Assembly (NCBI GenBank): GCA_000063525.1 | Contig: CT978603.1 | Location: forward strand, 1,483,105 to 1,547,104 | Source: Synechococcus sp. RCC307 | GTDB lineage: Bacteria; Cyanobacteriota; Cyanobacteriia; PCC-6307; Cyanobiaceae | DNA: 64,000 nt | Direction of reading: 5' to 3' | Shown here: in pieces, positions 9,850 through 18,508 of the stretch | How positions within the stretch are numbered: position 1 is the first letter of the stretch | Layout of the letters: every line of letters starts with the position of its first letter | The notes under the pieces: model-generated | The model's input: the letters and a program-made list of their open reading frames with translations, nothing else | Database searches by the model: none | Told to the model about the DNA's origin: nothing | Position numbers and translations under genes: made by a program

Positions 9850-11319
9850 ATGTTTGAAGAGCTCTCCCAACGGTTTGAGGATGCCGTCCGCGGCCTCAAG
9901 GGCGAAGCCTCGATCAGCGAGGGCAACGTAGACAGCGCCCTAAAAGACGTACGCCGCGCCCTGCTGGATGCCGACGTCAGCCTGCCGGTGGTCAAAAGCT
10001 TCATCGCTGAGGTGCGCGAGAAAGCCCTCGGCGCTGACGTGGTGCGTGGCGTCAGCCCCGATCAGCAGTTCATCAAGCTTGTCCACGAGGAGCTTGTTGA
10101 GGTGATGGGCGGGGCCAATGCGCCCCTGGCCAAGGCCGAACAATCCCCCACCGTGGTGCTGATGGCCGGCCTGCAGGGCGCCGGTAAAACCACCGCCACC
10201 GCCAAGCTCGGACTGCACCTCAAAGAGCAGGGGCGTAGAGCGCTGCTGGTGGCCGCCGACACCTACCGGCCAGCAGCCATCGATCAGCTGCAAACGCTCG
10301 GCCAACAGATTGATGTGGAGGTGTTCAGCCTTGGCGCTGATGCCAAGCCCGAAGCTATTGCCGAAGCGGGCCTAGCCAAGGGCCGCGAAGAAGGCTTCGA
10401 CACGGTGATCGTCGACACCGCCGGCCGCCTGCAGATCGACACCTCGATGATGGAGGAGATGGTGCGGATCCGCAGCGCCGTGGCACCCGATGAGGTGCTG
10501 CTGGTGGTGGATTCGATGATTGGCCAGGAGGCCGCTGACCTCACCCGCTCGTTCCATGAGCAGGTGGGCATCACCGGGGCCGTGCTCACCAAGATGGACG
10601 GCGACTCCAGGGGTGGCGCGGCTCTTTCGATCCGCAAGGTCAGCGGCGCACCGATCAAATTCATCGGCACCGGCGAGAAGGTGGAGGCGCTGCAGCCCTT
10701 CCACCCCGAGCGGATGGCCAGCCGCATTCTCGGCATGGGTGATGTGCTCACCCTGGTGGAGAAGGCCCAGAAGGAAGTTGAGATCGCCGATGTCGAGAAG
10801 ATGCAGCGCAAGCTGCAGGAAGCCAGCTTCGACTTCTCCGATTTCGTCAAGCAGATGCGCCTGATCAAGCGCATGGGCTCGCTGGGGGGCCTGATGAAAA
10901 TGATCCCGGGGATGAACAAGATCGACGACGGGATGCTCAAGCAGGGCGAAGCCCAGCTCAAGCGCATCGAAGCGATGATCGGCTCGATGACCGTTCAAGA
11001 GCGGGAAAACCCCGACCTGCTCGCCAGCCAGCCCTCCCGGCGGCGCCGCATCGCCAAAGGCAGCGGCCACCAACCAGCTGAGGTGGACAAGATGCTGGCC
11101 GACTTCCAGAAGATGCGGGGCTTCATGCAGCAGATGAGCCGCGGCGGCGGCATGCCGGGAATGCCTGGGATGCCCGGCATGGGCGGCATGCCTGGAATGG
11201 GCGGTATGCCGGGGATGCCTGGCATGGGCGGAATGCCCGGCATGGGCGGCGGCGGTGGTGGGCGCCCCGGCAAAAAGATGAAGCCCGCCAAGAAGCGCAA
11301 GGGCTTCGGAGAGCTGTAA
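9850..11319 (+). CDS. ffh: Signal recognition particle GTPase Ffh (SRP54)
   Basis: 489 residues. Targets membrane proteins co-translationally with SRP RNA and FtsY. N-domain 1-90; G-domain with GLQGAGKTTATAKL (107-120), DTAGRLQ and TKMDGDSRGG; Met-rich M-domain about 300-430 (KQMRLIKRMGSLGGLMKMIPG). ATG at 9850 (MFEELSQRFED) is the family start; the TTG 12 bases earlier is not needed. The C-terminus carries an unusual run of Gly-Met-Pro repeats before a basic tail (GKKMKPAKKRKGF). rpsP follows, the common cyanobacterial arrangement. Confidence 0.97.
   Translation: MFEELSQRFEDAVRGLKGEASISEGNVDSALKDVRRALLDADVSLPVVKSFIAEVREKALGADVVRGVSPDQQFIKLVHEELVEVMGGANAPLAKAEQSPTVVLMAGLQGAGKTTATAKLGLHLKEQGRRALLVAADTYRPAAIDQLQTLGQQIDVEVFSLGADAKPEAIAEAGLAKGREEGFDTVIVDTAGRLQIDTSMMEEMVRIRSAVAPDEVLLVVDSMIGQEAADLTRSFHEQVGITGAVLTKMDGDSRGGAALSIRKVSGAPIKFIGTGEKVEALQPFHPERMASRILGMGDVLTLVEKAQKEVEIADVEKMQRKLQEASFDFSDFVKQMRLIKRMGSLGGLMKMIPGMNKIDDGMLKQGEAQLKRIEAMIGSMTVQERENPDLLASQPSRRRRIAKGSGHQPAEVDKMLADFQKMRGFMQQMSRGGGMPGMPGMPGMGGMPGMGGMPGMPGMGGMPGMGGGGGGRPGKKMKPAKKRKGFGEL
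11149..11250 (+). repeat. GMPGM/GGM tandem codon repeat in ffh
   Basis: Imperfect tandem repetition of GGCATGCC(G/T)GG-like units encoding a Gly-Met-Pro-Gly-Met tail in the M-domain extension of Ffh. It is in frame throughout, so it is a protein repeat rather than an independent element. It probably varies in length between strains by slippage (inference). Confidence 0.7.
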
Positions 11320-11370
11320 GGGTCAAGCGGTATGGTGGTGGATTCATGTCCACGACCGTTCGAGATCCCG

Positions 11371-11784
11371 ATGATCAAGCTCCGCCTGAAGCGCTTCGGT
11401 AAGAAGCGGGAAACGAGCTTCCGGATCGTGGCTTGCAACAGCACCAGCCGCCGCGATGGCCGCCCGCTGCAGGAGCTGGGCTTCTACAACCCCCGCACCA
11501 AGGAAACCCGCCTCGACACCGACGCCCTGCGCGCTCGCCTCGAGCAAGGCGCTCAGCCCTCCGACACCGTGCGCACCCTGCTGGAGCGCGGCGGTCTGCT
11601 GACCAAATCCGTGCGCCCCGCTGAGGTGATCGGCAAGCTCAAGCAAGAAGAGGCCCGTAAGAAAGAAGCTGCCGACGCCAAGGCTGCTGCCAAGGCCGAA
11701 GCAGAAGCCAAAGCCAGCGAAGCTGCTGCTGCTGCTGCTGCTGCTGAGGAGGCTCCGGCTGAAGAGGCTCCCGCTGAGGCCTGA
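11371..11784 (+). CDS. rpsP: 30S ribosomal protein S16 with Ala/Glu-rich tail
   Basis: 137 residues. The first 80 or so are ordinary S16 ([50 protein letters not shown]), a small-subunit assembly protein. From about residue 90 it runs on as a charged [18 protein letters not shown] segment and an Ala/Glu tail (about 45 extra residues versus E. coli S16), likely disordered. Picocyanobacterial S16 proteins often have such extensions. ATG at 11371 is chosen because the upstream 13 residues do not fit the family. It sits between ffh and phoH, probably one operon. Confidence 0.96.
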
Positions 11785-11792
11785 GCCTCACC

Positions 11793-12785
11793 GTGACCAG
11801 CAGCGAGGGCCGCGAACGCCAGCGCTTCACCATTGACCTTCCCGATCAGGAAGCCGCCCTGGCCCTCGCGGGTCAGGGCGAAATCATGTTGCGGCGGCTC
11901 AGTGATCTGACCGGCGCCAACCTCGTGCTGCGGGGACTGCAGCTGTTCATCGAAGGCCGCCCCAGCCAAATGGAGCGCGCTGCCGGCTTGGTGGAGCTGT
12001 TGCGCCCGTTTTGGAGTGAGGGCCAGGCCGTCACCCAGGTGGACATCCAAACCAGCCTGCAGGCCCTCGATACCGGCCGCAGCGACGAACATCGCGACCT
12101 CAGCCAGCAGGTGCTGGCCCGCAGCCAGAACGGCAAGCTGCTGCGGCCGCGCACCCTGCGGCAAAAGCAATACGTCGAGGCGATGGAGCGCCACGACCTC
12201 ACCTTGGCGCTGGGCCCAGCGGGCACCGGCAAAACCTTTTTGGCTGTGGTGCAGGCGGTGCGCTGCCTGCAAGAGCGCAAGGTGGAGCGGATCATCCTGA
12301 CCAGACCGGCGGTGGAGGCCGGTGAGCGTTTGGGCTTTCTGCCCGGTGATCTGCAGCAAAAGGTCGACCCCTATTTGCGGCCGCTTTACGACGCGCTGCA
12401 CAGCCTGCTGAGCCCAGAACGCACAGCGGCCTTGATCGAGAAAAACATCATCGAAGTGGCGCCTTTGGCCTACATGCGCGGCCGCACCCTGGCCGAGGCG
12501 TTTGTGATCCTTGATGAGGCCCAAAACACCACCCCCGCGCAAATGCGCATGGTGTTGACGCGCTTGGGCGAAAACTCCCGCATGGTGGTCACTGGCGACC
12601 CCAGCCAGGTGGATTTGCCCGGCAGCCAGCTCAGTGGCCTGGTGGAAGCCGCCCAGGTGCTCGATGGCGTTGAGGGCATTGCCATCTGCCGGCTCACGGC
12701 CGCTGATGTGGTGCGTCACCCCTTGGTGCAGCGCTTGGTGCAGGCCTACGCGCGCCGCGACGCGCAAAACCAAGGACGCCGGTGA
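11793..12785 (+). CDS. PhoH-like ATPase (PhoL/YbeZ type)
   Basis: 330 residues. N-terminal KH-like region, then the PhoH ATPase with Walker A GPAGTGKT at 141-148, Walker B VILDEAQN around 238 and the sensor stretch MVVTGDPSQVDLP. PhoH/YbeZ proteins act with YbeY in rRNA and ribosome quality control, as known for the family; the role here is inferred. The start is GTG at 11793, 8 bases after the rpsP stop. The spacing suggests co-transcription with ffh and rpsP. Confidence 0.92.
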   Translation: MTSSEGRERQRFTIDLPDQEAALALAGQGEIMLRRLSDLTGANLVLRGLQLFIEGRPSQMERAAGLVELLRPFWSEGQAVTQVDIQTSLQALDTGRSDEHRDLSQQVLARSQNGKLLRPRTLRQKQYVEAMERHDLTLALGPAGTGKTFLAVVQAVRCLQERKVERIILTRPAVEAGERLGFLPGDLQQKVDPYLRPLYDALHSLLSPERTAALIEKNIIEVAPLAYMRGRTLAEAFVILDEAQNTTPAQMRMVLTRLGENSRMVVTGDPSQVDLPGSQLSGLVEAAQVLDGVEGIAICRLTAADVVRHPLVQRLVQAYARRDAQNQGRR

Positions 12786-12862
12786 GGTGATCCGCACGCC
12801 TGCAGGCAGCGATCCCTTGGAATCACTGGCAGGATTGGTGGAGTTTGAAACTCTGATGCGCC

Positions 12863-13585
12863 ATGCCGGCCAGCAGTAATTTCCGCGAGGTCATCCGCGA
12901 CGCGCAAAGCAGCGCGCTGGTGGGACCCAATGTTGTCAATAAGGCGCTGCCCTACGTGGGTGGCGGCATGGTGCTGACCGCCGCGGGCACCCTCGGCGGC
13001 CTGTCGATGATCGCCAGCCCAGCCTTCATGCCCCTGTTCTGGGTGGCCTTGATCGGCAACCTGGTGCTCTTCTTTGTGGCGCAAAACATTGCCCTTAAGG
13101 GCAACAACGCCACAGCCCTGCCGCTGCTGGCGATCTACAGCCTGATCACCGGCTTCACCTTGAGCGGCTTGGTGGCCATGGCCATCGGCGTAGCCGGCAT
13201 CGGTTCGGTGGGCACCGCAGCGATCGCCACAGGCATCACCTTTGTGATCGCCTCGATCATGGGCCGCCGCATGAGCGACAGCGTTGGTCAGGCCCTTGGC
13301 GGTGTGGTGACCCTGGGCATCATCGGCCTGGTGATCGCCATGGTGGTGCAGCTGATCGGCGGCATCTTTGCCCCGCAGATGTTCCTGGGCGGCGGCTTTG
13401 AGCTGATGATCGCGGGCTTCGGCACCGTGCTGTTCATCGGCGCCGCCTTCCTGGACTTCTACACAATGCCCCGCGTCTACCAGGACGAGCAGTACCTCGC
13501 TGGTGCCCTGGGGATGTATCTGACCTACATCAACCTGTTCATCTTCATCCTGCGCTTCATCATCGCGATCCAAAGCCGCGACTGA
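12863..13585 (+). CDS. Bax inhibitor-1/YccA family membrane protein
   Basis: 240 residues with seven hydrophobic segments from about residue 30 onward and the TMBIM-family C-terminal region ending in LRFIIAIQSRD. The N-terminus MPASSNFREVIRDAQSSALV is cytosolic. Bacterial BI-1/YccA proteins are inner-membrane proteins implicated in Ca2+ leak and FtsH interaction. The cyanobacterial role is unknown. It starts 77 bases after phoH and is followed by a hairpin with a T run. Confidence 0.88.
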   Translation: MPASSNFREVIRDAQSSALVGPNVVNKALPYVGGGMVLTAAGTLGGLSMIASPAFMPLFWVALIGNLVLFFVAQNIALKGNNATALPLLAIYSLITGFTLSGLVAMAIGVAGIGSVGTAAIATGITFVIASIMGRRMSDSVGQALGGVVTLGIIGLVIAMVVQLIGGIFAPQMFLGGGFELMIAGFGTVLFIGAAFLDFYTMPRVYQDEQYLAGALGMYLTYINLFIFILRFIIAIQSRD

Positions 13586-13594
13586 GTTTTCAGC

Positions 13595-14113
13595 TCACTG
13601 GGCAACAGCCAACACAGCCGCCGCAATGGCGGCTTTTTGCTGCTCGTCATAACCCCAGCGCGCCAGAAACTCGACGTCGTCGCCTTCGCCTTTGGTGGCG
13701 GCCAGCAGCGTTTCCAGGCGCTTTTTCACATCTTCTGGTTCCAGCATTTGCAGCAGGTCGTTGCAGCGCTGGGTGACCCGCTCCGATTTGCCCTGCTGCT
13801 CGTTGTCACCTGTGCGCTGGTGGTGCACAGCCATGGCCGTGCTCATCGCCAGGTTGCGCACGGTGAGATCCACCACGCCATCACCGGCGGCGCGCAGCTG
13901 CAGCTGCAGAGGATCGGGCAGGCGGTCCATCAGCGGGCTATCGCCAGCCAGGCTGATCACGAAAAAGCCGCGGGCGCCATCACGGCTGGCCACCAGTTCG
14001 GCCACACGATCGGCCAACACCTCATCACTGAGTTCACCGGCTTCCCAGAGGTTCAACCACTGGGCCGTGATCTCCATGGCCTGCTGGAAATTCGGAGCAG
14101 CGGCCTCACTCAT
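13595..14113 (-). CDS. Conserved hypothetical protein, soluble, 172 residues
   Basis: Not assigned to a named family. The protein (MSEAAAPNFQQAMEITAQWL) is mostly helical, acidic and without signal peptide or membrane segment. It has a segment about homeostatic length for small cytosolic cyanobacterial proteins (VTQRCNDLLQMLEPEDVKKR) and ends in AIAAAVLAVAQ. Codon use matches the surroundings, so it looks native. It is convergent with the YccA-type gene with 9 bases between the stops. Confidence 0.75.
   Translation of the reverse strand: MSEAAAPNFQQAMEITAQWLNLWEAGELSDEVLADRVAELVASRDGARGFFVISLAGDSPLMDRLPDPLQLQLRAAGDGVVDLTVRNLAMSTAMAVHHQRTGDNEQQGKSERVTQRCNDLLQMLEPEDVKKRLETLLAATKGEGDDVEFLARWGYDEQQKAAIAAAVLAVAQ
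13616..13638 (+). terminator. Rho-independent terminator of the yccA-type gene
   Basis: A 7-bp stem AGCCGCC / GGCGGCT with loop GCAAT, followed by T5. It lies 31 bases after the stop of the membrane protein gene and inside the 3' coding end of the convergent gene (where it reads as Ala-Ala-Ala-Ile-Ala-Ala). Confidence 0.55.
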
Positions 14114-14243
14114 GGCGACGCAGGTTCAAAGCTGCCTGCAGGCTAGGAATCAGTTGGCACCAAAGGCCAGGACATCGAACCTTGAACAACAGGATTCACG
14201 GCAGCTCGAGCCACCACAATCGAGGCAGAGCTGACCTGATGCT

Positions 14244-17200
14244 TCAGCCAGCAGCGGCAGGGAGAAGCCAACGCCCATAGCGGGCATACAAGGCGGGAAT
14301 CACCACCAGTGTGAGCAGGGTGGAGGTGATGAGCCCTCCGAGCACGACGATGGCCAGGGGTTGAAGGATTTCATTACCGGCGCCAAAAGCAAGAGCCAAC
14401 GGCAACATGCCAAGCGACGACGTCAGCGCCGTCATCAAGCTCGCATTGAGCCTCTCCAGGCTGCCGTTTCGGATCAACTCCATTAGCGGCTCACCGCTTT
14501 GATTGCGCCGGTTGAAGTTGTCCACCAGCAACAGGCCATTGCGAATGGCGACTCCAAACAAGGTGATGAAACCGATCAATGACGCCACCGACAGCACCCC
14601 ACCACTGATCAGAACAGCCACCAGACCGCCCACCAGGGCCAGGGGCAAATTGATCAGGATCGCCACTGTGGCTGGCCAGGAGCGCAGCGCCACCAGCATC
14701 AAACCAGCGATCACCACAGCGGCCAAGAGGCTGTAGAGAACCAAGGCACGGGTTGTCCGTTGCTCTGATTCGAATTGGCCTCCGTAGCGGATGCTGTAGC
14801 CAACAGGCAGACGAACCAACGTCTCCACCTGGCTGCGAATGTCATTCACCACCGGCCCTAAAGGGCGACCGGAAACATTGGCTGACACCACAATCCGGCG
14901 AGCCACATCCTCACGGTTGATCTCGTTCGGGCCACGGGTGGGCGTGAGCAACACAAAGTCGCCCAACGGTTTGAGCACTCCAGAAGCGGTTCGAATCGGC
15001 ACGCGACGCAACGCATCGAGATCACTGCGCTGTTCCGGTTGCAGCGTCACGATCAAGGGATCACGGCCACTGGCGGGCTCAGCTGGGCTAATGAGTGCAC
15101 CATGGAGAGCGACGTCGATGGCTTCTGCCAGCGTTCCAACCCCCACCCCGTCCTGAAGCGCCCGGTCACGATCAATCGTCAGTTGGATCTGGGGCACTGG
15201 CAGCAAAGGCTCAAGCTGAAGATCCACCACACCTGGCACCTCACCCACCGCATCACGAACCTGCTCACCAAGACGGCGCAGTTCATTGAGATCAGGGCCG
15301 GAAATCTTGATGGCGATGGCACTGCGTACGCCAGAGAGCACTTCATCCATCCGATGGGAGATGAACCCACCGATGTTGGGGGCCACACCAGGCAGGGCGA
15401 GAAAGGCCTCACGGATACGAGCGATGGCAGCGGGGCGATCAGCCATGGCCTGATCACTTAATTCCAGATCGACGTGAGCGATATTCACTCCCGCGCCATC
15501 GGCATCCCCTGGGGCACGCCCGGCGCGCACCTGAATCCAATCCACGTCATCGCTGGACTGGAGACGTTCGGAGAGAACTGTGCCTGCGCGGCTCGTCATC
15601 TCAAGAGACACACCGGGGTAGAGAACCATCGAATTCACCAGCGACTGCTCGCGAAACTCCGGCAAGAACACCCGTCCCAGCCCTGGAAGAATCAACACAG
15701 CCGCCACAACCGTTGCCAGGGCAAGCGCCAAGACGCGGCGCGGAGTGATCAAAGCAAGATTCAAAATGGGGCTGTAGAGCCGCACCGCAGTCCGCTCAAC
15801 CCAGGAGCTTTCAGCCGGCAGTGGCGCCCGACTCAGCAATAGAGCGCAGAGGGCCGGTGAAAGGGTGAGTGCTACAAGCGTCGATGCCAGGATCGACATC
15901 ACGTAGGCGATGCCCATCGGCATAAAAATGCGCCCTTCCACGCCTGTGAGCGTGAAGATTGGAGCGAACACCACAACGATGATCAAGGTGGAAAACAGCA
16001 CCGGCTGACGCACCTCCACCGAGGTGCAAAACACCACCTCCAAGGGATCTTGGGGCGACGGCAACTGCCGATTGCGGCGCAGCCCCCGGTAGCAGTTCTC
16101 CATGTCCACGATGGCATCGTCGACCACCGATCCGATGGCCACCACCAAGCCACCAAGGGTCATGGTGTTGAGCTGAAGCCCAAGCCCCCGCATCAACAAC
16201 AAACCAACCAACAACGACAACGGGATGGCACTGAGGGTGATCACAGCGGTGCGCCAGTTCATCAAAAACAGCACAAGCACAGCCGCCACAATCACAACGC
16301 CCAGCAGCAGTGATTCGCTCACATTGCGGATCGCCGTGTCGATGAACTGGGCCTGACGGAACGTCTGGCTCACCACCACATCCTTCGGCAGGGAGGCATT
16401 CAGCTGTTCAACCCGTTGTTCCACAGCTCTCGTCAGCTGCGGAGTGTCGACATCGGGTTGCTTGTTGATCATCAACACCACCGCTGGCTTGACATTGAAT
16501 GTGGCTTCGCCACGCCGCAAGGCAGCACCGGGGCGGATCACAGCGACATCGCCCAAAGCGATGATCTGATCGGTCGCTGAACGCAACGGTGCTCTTTCCA
16601 AATCAGCACTGGCTGTGCTGAAGGCGGGAGGAAGGATTAAACGTTCTTGCCCGCCAGCAATCTGAACACCACCGCGGCCGTTGAACTGTGATGCGCGAGC
16701 TGCCTCAACGACATCAGAGAGAGCAAGATTGCGCTGCTGCAGAGCCTCCAGATTCAGCTGCACTTGTGTCTGCGGCAGGTCACCGCCGTAGATCGTCACC
16801 TGGGCGACGCCAGGGATGGCGAGCAACGCATTTTCATAGGTGGTTTGAACCAACGAGCGCAATCGCAATTGCTCCTCTGCCGTCGCCGAATCAGGCAGCG
16901 TGAAGGCGTATTGGAGAACGGTGCCGAGGGGCGAAAGGGGTGGGGAAATTTCCGGCGAATCGGCCGACGCTGGCAACTGGGTGCGGAGCTGCTGCAAACG
17001 TTCCGACACCAACTGGCGGGCGTTCTGCAACTGCGATGCATTGCGAAACACCACCTGCACCATCGAGAGGCCAGGCTTGGATGCCGAGCGCACTACCTCA
17101 ACACCCGGCAAACCATTCACAGCCGCCTCAATGGGCGCACTGATCTGGCGCTCAACTTGCTCCGGTGCAAGACCAGGAGCAGCCGTTTGAATCTCCACCT

Positions 17201-17348
17201 GTGGTGGCGCGAAGGGTGGGAATACATCCAGAGGCATCTGAACAACGTTCAGAACGCCCCAAACACTGATCAGAATCGAGCAGCCAACGACAAACCAACG
17301 GCGTGCAATCGAACCACGCAGGATGGCGTTCAGCAGCCTGGTCAACAT
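14244..17348 (-). CDS. RND efflux permease, heavy-metal (CusA/CzcA-like) type
   Basis: 1034 residues with the duplicated RND layout: a first TM near 15-35, a large periplasmic loop, a TM bundle around 330-540, then the same again. Conserved pieces are MPLDVFPPFAPPQVEIQTAA, PGVAQVTIYGG, GSVVDDAIVDMENCYRG in TM4 and GVAIRNGLLLVDNFNRR. This is the HME (cation export) branch, driven by proton uptake. The gene downstream of a short adaptor-like gene (12-base gap) forms an operon with it. Lower GC than neighbours and no outer-membrane channel nearby suggest acquisition. The substrate metal cannot be named. Confidence 0.9.
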   Translation of the reverse strand: MLTRLLNAILRGSIARRWFVVGCSILISVWGVLNVVQMPLDVFPPFAPPQVEIQTAAPGLAPEQVERQISAPIEAAVNGLPGVEVVRSASKPGLSMVQVVFRNASQLQNARQLVSERLQQLRTQLPASADSPEISPPLSPLGTVLQYAFTLPDSATAEEQLRLRSLVQTTYENALLAIPGVAQVTIYGGDLPQTQVQLNLEALQQRNLALSDVVEAARASQFNGRGGVQIAGGQERLILPPAFSTASADLERAPLRSATDQIIALGDVAVIRPGAALRRGEATFNVKPAVVLMINKQPDVDTPQLTRAVEQRVEQLNASLPKDVVVSQTFRQAQFIDTAIRNVSESLLLGVVIVAAVLVLFLMNWRTAVITLSAIPLSLLVGLLLMRGLGLQLNTMTLGGLVVAIGSVVDDAIVDMENCYRGLRRNRQLPSPQDPLEVVFCTSVEVRQPVLFSTLIIVVVFAPIFTLTGVEGRIFMPMGIAYVMSILASTLVALTLSPALCALLLSRAPLPAESSWVERTAVRLYSPILNLALITPRRVLALALATVVAAVLILPGLGRVFLPEFREQSLVNSMVLYPGVSLEMTSRAGTVLSERLQSSDDVDWIQVRAGRAPGDADGAGVNIAHVDLELSDQAMADRPAAIARIREAFLALPGVAPNIGGFISHRMDEVLSGVRSAIAIKISGPDLNELRRLGEQVRDAVGEVPGVVDLQLEPLLPVPQIQLTIDRDRALQDGVGVGTLAEAIDVALHGALISPAEPASGRDPLIVTLQPEQRSDLDALRRVPIRTASGVLKPLGDFVLLTPTRGPNEINREDVARRIVVSANVSGRPLGPVVNDIRSQVETLVRLPVGYSIRYGGQFESEQRTTRALVLYSLLAAVVIAGLMLVALRSWPATVAILINLPLALVGGLVAVLISGGVLSVASLIGFITLFGVAIRNGLLLVDNFNRRNQSGEPLMELIRNGSLERLNASLMTALTSSLGMLPLALAFGAGNEILQPLAIVVLGGLITSTLLTLVVIPALYARYGRWLLPAAAG

Positions 17349-17360
17349 CGATGCGACATA

Positions 17361-17948
17361 TCAACCTTGCTTTGATCCAGGACCACGGCGGCGAACTGCC
17401 ATCACCCCACCGAGAATGACAAACACAGCAACCGTGATGCCTCCGGGCAGTAGCCATGCGGGGGTGCTGGTTTGTGCAGGATCAACTTCAACCCGGCCTG
17501 AGTCAGCCATTGCCGTGCTTGTTGGGCTCGTCTCAGCCAGAGCACGCTCCTTTTTCTGAGACTCGGCATAAAGCGAAAGAGCTCCTGAAACAACCACCTG
17601 TTCATCGGCACTCAAGCCCTCTAGAACGACCGTGCGGTCGTTTGTTGCCGCCCCAAGACGCACAAAGACTGGGTCGTATGTGGTGCCGCTGCTGACAAAC
17701 ACCAGAGGTTTCCCTGCAGCATCGACAACGGCAACGCTCGGCACCGTCAATTGACCATCAGGCCCCCTCTGTGGAGCAGCCGTGGTGATTCCAAGGAGCT
17801 GATCCTGATCAGGCGATGCCTTCAGCTGATCAACCTCACCGTTCTGGACGAACTCATCACCATGGCCGGAGTGGGCGACTGCAGCTGGAACGGCAACGCC
17901 CTGAACAGCACCGCACACAACGGCACAGCTGAGAACGAACGCGCGCAT
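17361..17948 (-). CDS. Truncated RND periplasmic adaptor-like protein with C-terminal membrane anchor
   Basis: 195 residues. ATG at 17948 gives a good signal peptide (MRAFVLSCAVVCGAVQG ... AVAHSGHGDEF). The middle (VPSVAVVDAAGKPLVFVSSG ... GLSADEQVVVSGALSLYAE) matches only the last, membrane-proximal domain of CusB/CzcB adaptors. The lipoyl and helical-hairpin domains are missing. The C-terminus carries a TM segment (LLPGGITVAVFVILGGVMAV), which normal adaptors lack. A His-Gly-Asp-Glu stretch after cleavage could bind metal (inference). It is the first gene of the operon with the RND permease. Confidence 0.75.
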   Translation of the reverse strand: MRAFVLSCAVVCGAVQGVAVPAAVAHSGHGDEFVQNGEVDQLKASPDQDQLLGITTAAPQRGPDGQLTVPSVAVVDAAGKPLVFVSSGTTYDPVFVRLGAATNDRTVVLEGLSADEQVVVSGALSLYAESQKKERALAETSPTSTAMADSGRVEVDPAQTSTPAWLLPGGITVAVFVILGGVMAVRRRGPGSKQG

Positions 17949-18082
17949 GTGCTTAAAAGAACGATGGCAACCCATTCTCGGGAGGTTTTGGAGAGTCAAC
18001 ACACTCGGGCGCAAAGCCAAGTAGACCATTGAGGTTTGTGCAGGCACTCGACAACACCCTTGGTGACATCAGGCGCTGGATG

Positions 18083-18424
18083 TCAGCTAGCACCTGCGGG
18101 CTCAGCGGCCGAGTCCGCTGCTGGGGTGCGCGCAAACTTGGGATGGGAGCTGCGGTCGTGCAGGCGTACGCCGGTTTCCTTGATGCTCATCAGCTGCTCG
18201 CCGAGCTGGCGCATCAGCAGGCGCTGCTTGCGATCGGGCATGCCGAGCACCGCCAAAAAGGCCAGCAGCGGGAACAGCAGCGCGCCCAGGCCCCAGAAAA
18301 ACCAGTTCAGGCCTTTGGCTTGAGCAATGGAGGTGGTGAACAGCAGCTGGGCAATCCAGAGCACCAAGCCGAGGCCACCAAAGGCCTGCACGATCGGGGA
18401 GGCCAGCAGAGAGGGATCCAGCAT
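18083..18424 (-). CDS. Small membrane protein of unknown function
   Basis: 113 residues. Two hydrophobic segments (SPIVQAFGGLGLVLWIAQLL and LNWFFWGLGALLFPLLAFLA) are followed by a soluble tail of about 50 residues (DRKQRLLMRQLGEQLMSIKE). ATG at 18424 (MLDPSLLASP) is preferred over a TTG two codons upstream. No named family recognised. Its codon use is like the housekeeping genes. It is divergent from the acetolactate decarboxylase gene across about 85 bases. Confidence 0.7.
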   Translation of the reverse strand: MLDPSLLASPIVQAFGGLGLVLWIAQLLFTTSIAQAKGLNWFFWGLGALLFPLLAFLAVLGMPDRKQRLLMRQLGEQLMSIKETGVRLHDRSSHPKFARTPAADSAAEPAGAS

Positions 18425-18508
18425 CTGCAAACGCTGAGCGATAAAAAAACGCTAGAGAGAAATCGCCAGGCGTCCACGCCAAGATCAAAGGGCCACCACA
18501 ACGCTTCT

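Noticed and set aside
12787-12879. 30-codon GTG frame between phoH and the yccA-type gene
   Set aside because: Overlaps the next gene and has no independent support.
16764-17375. 203-codon plus-strand ORF inside the RND permease gene
   Set aside because: His/Gln/Arg-rich shadow frame; the minus strand encodes the conserved RND protein.
18029-18508. Upstream extension of the acetolactate decarboxylase ORF
   Set aside because: Low-complexity Gln/Lys-rich sequence that is antisense to the small membrane protein gene; the protein starts at 18509 or nearby.
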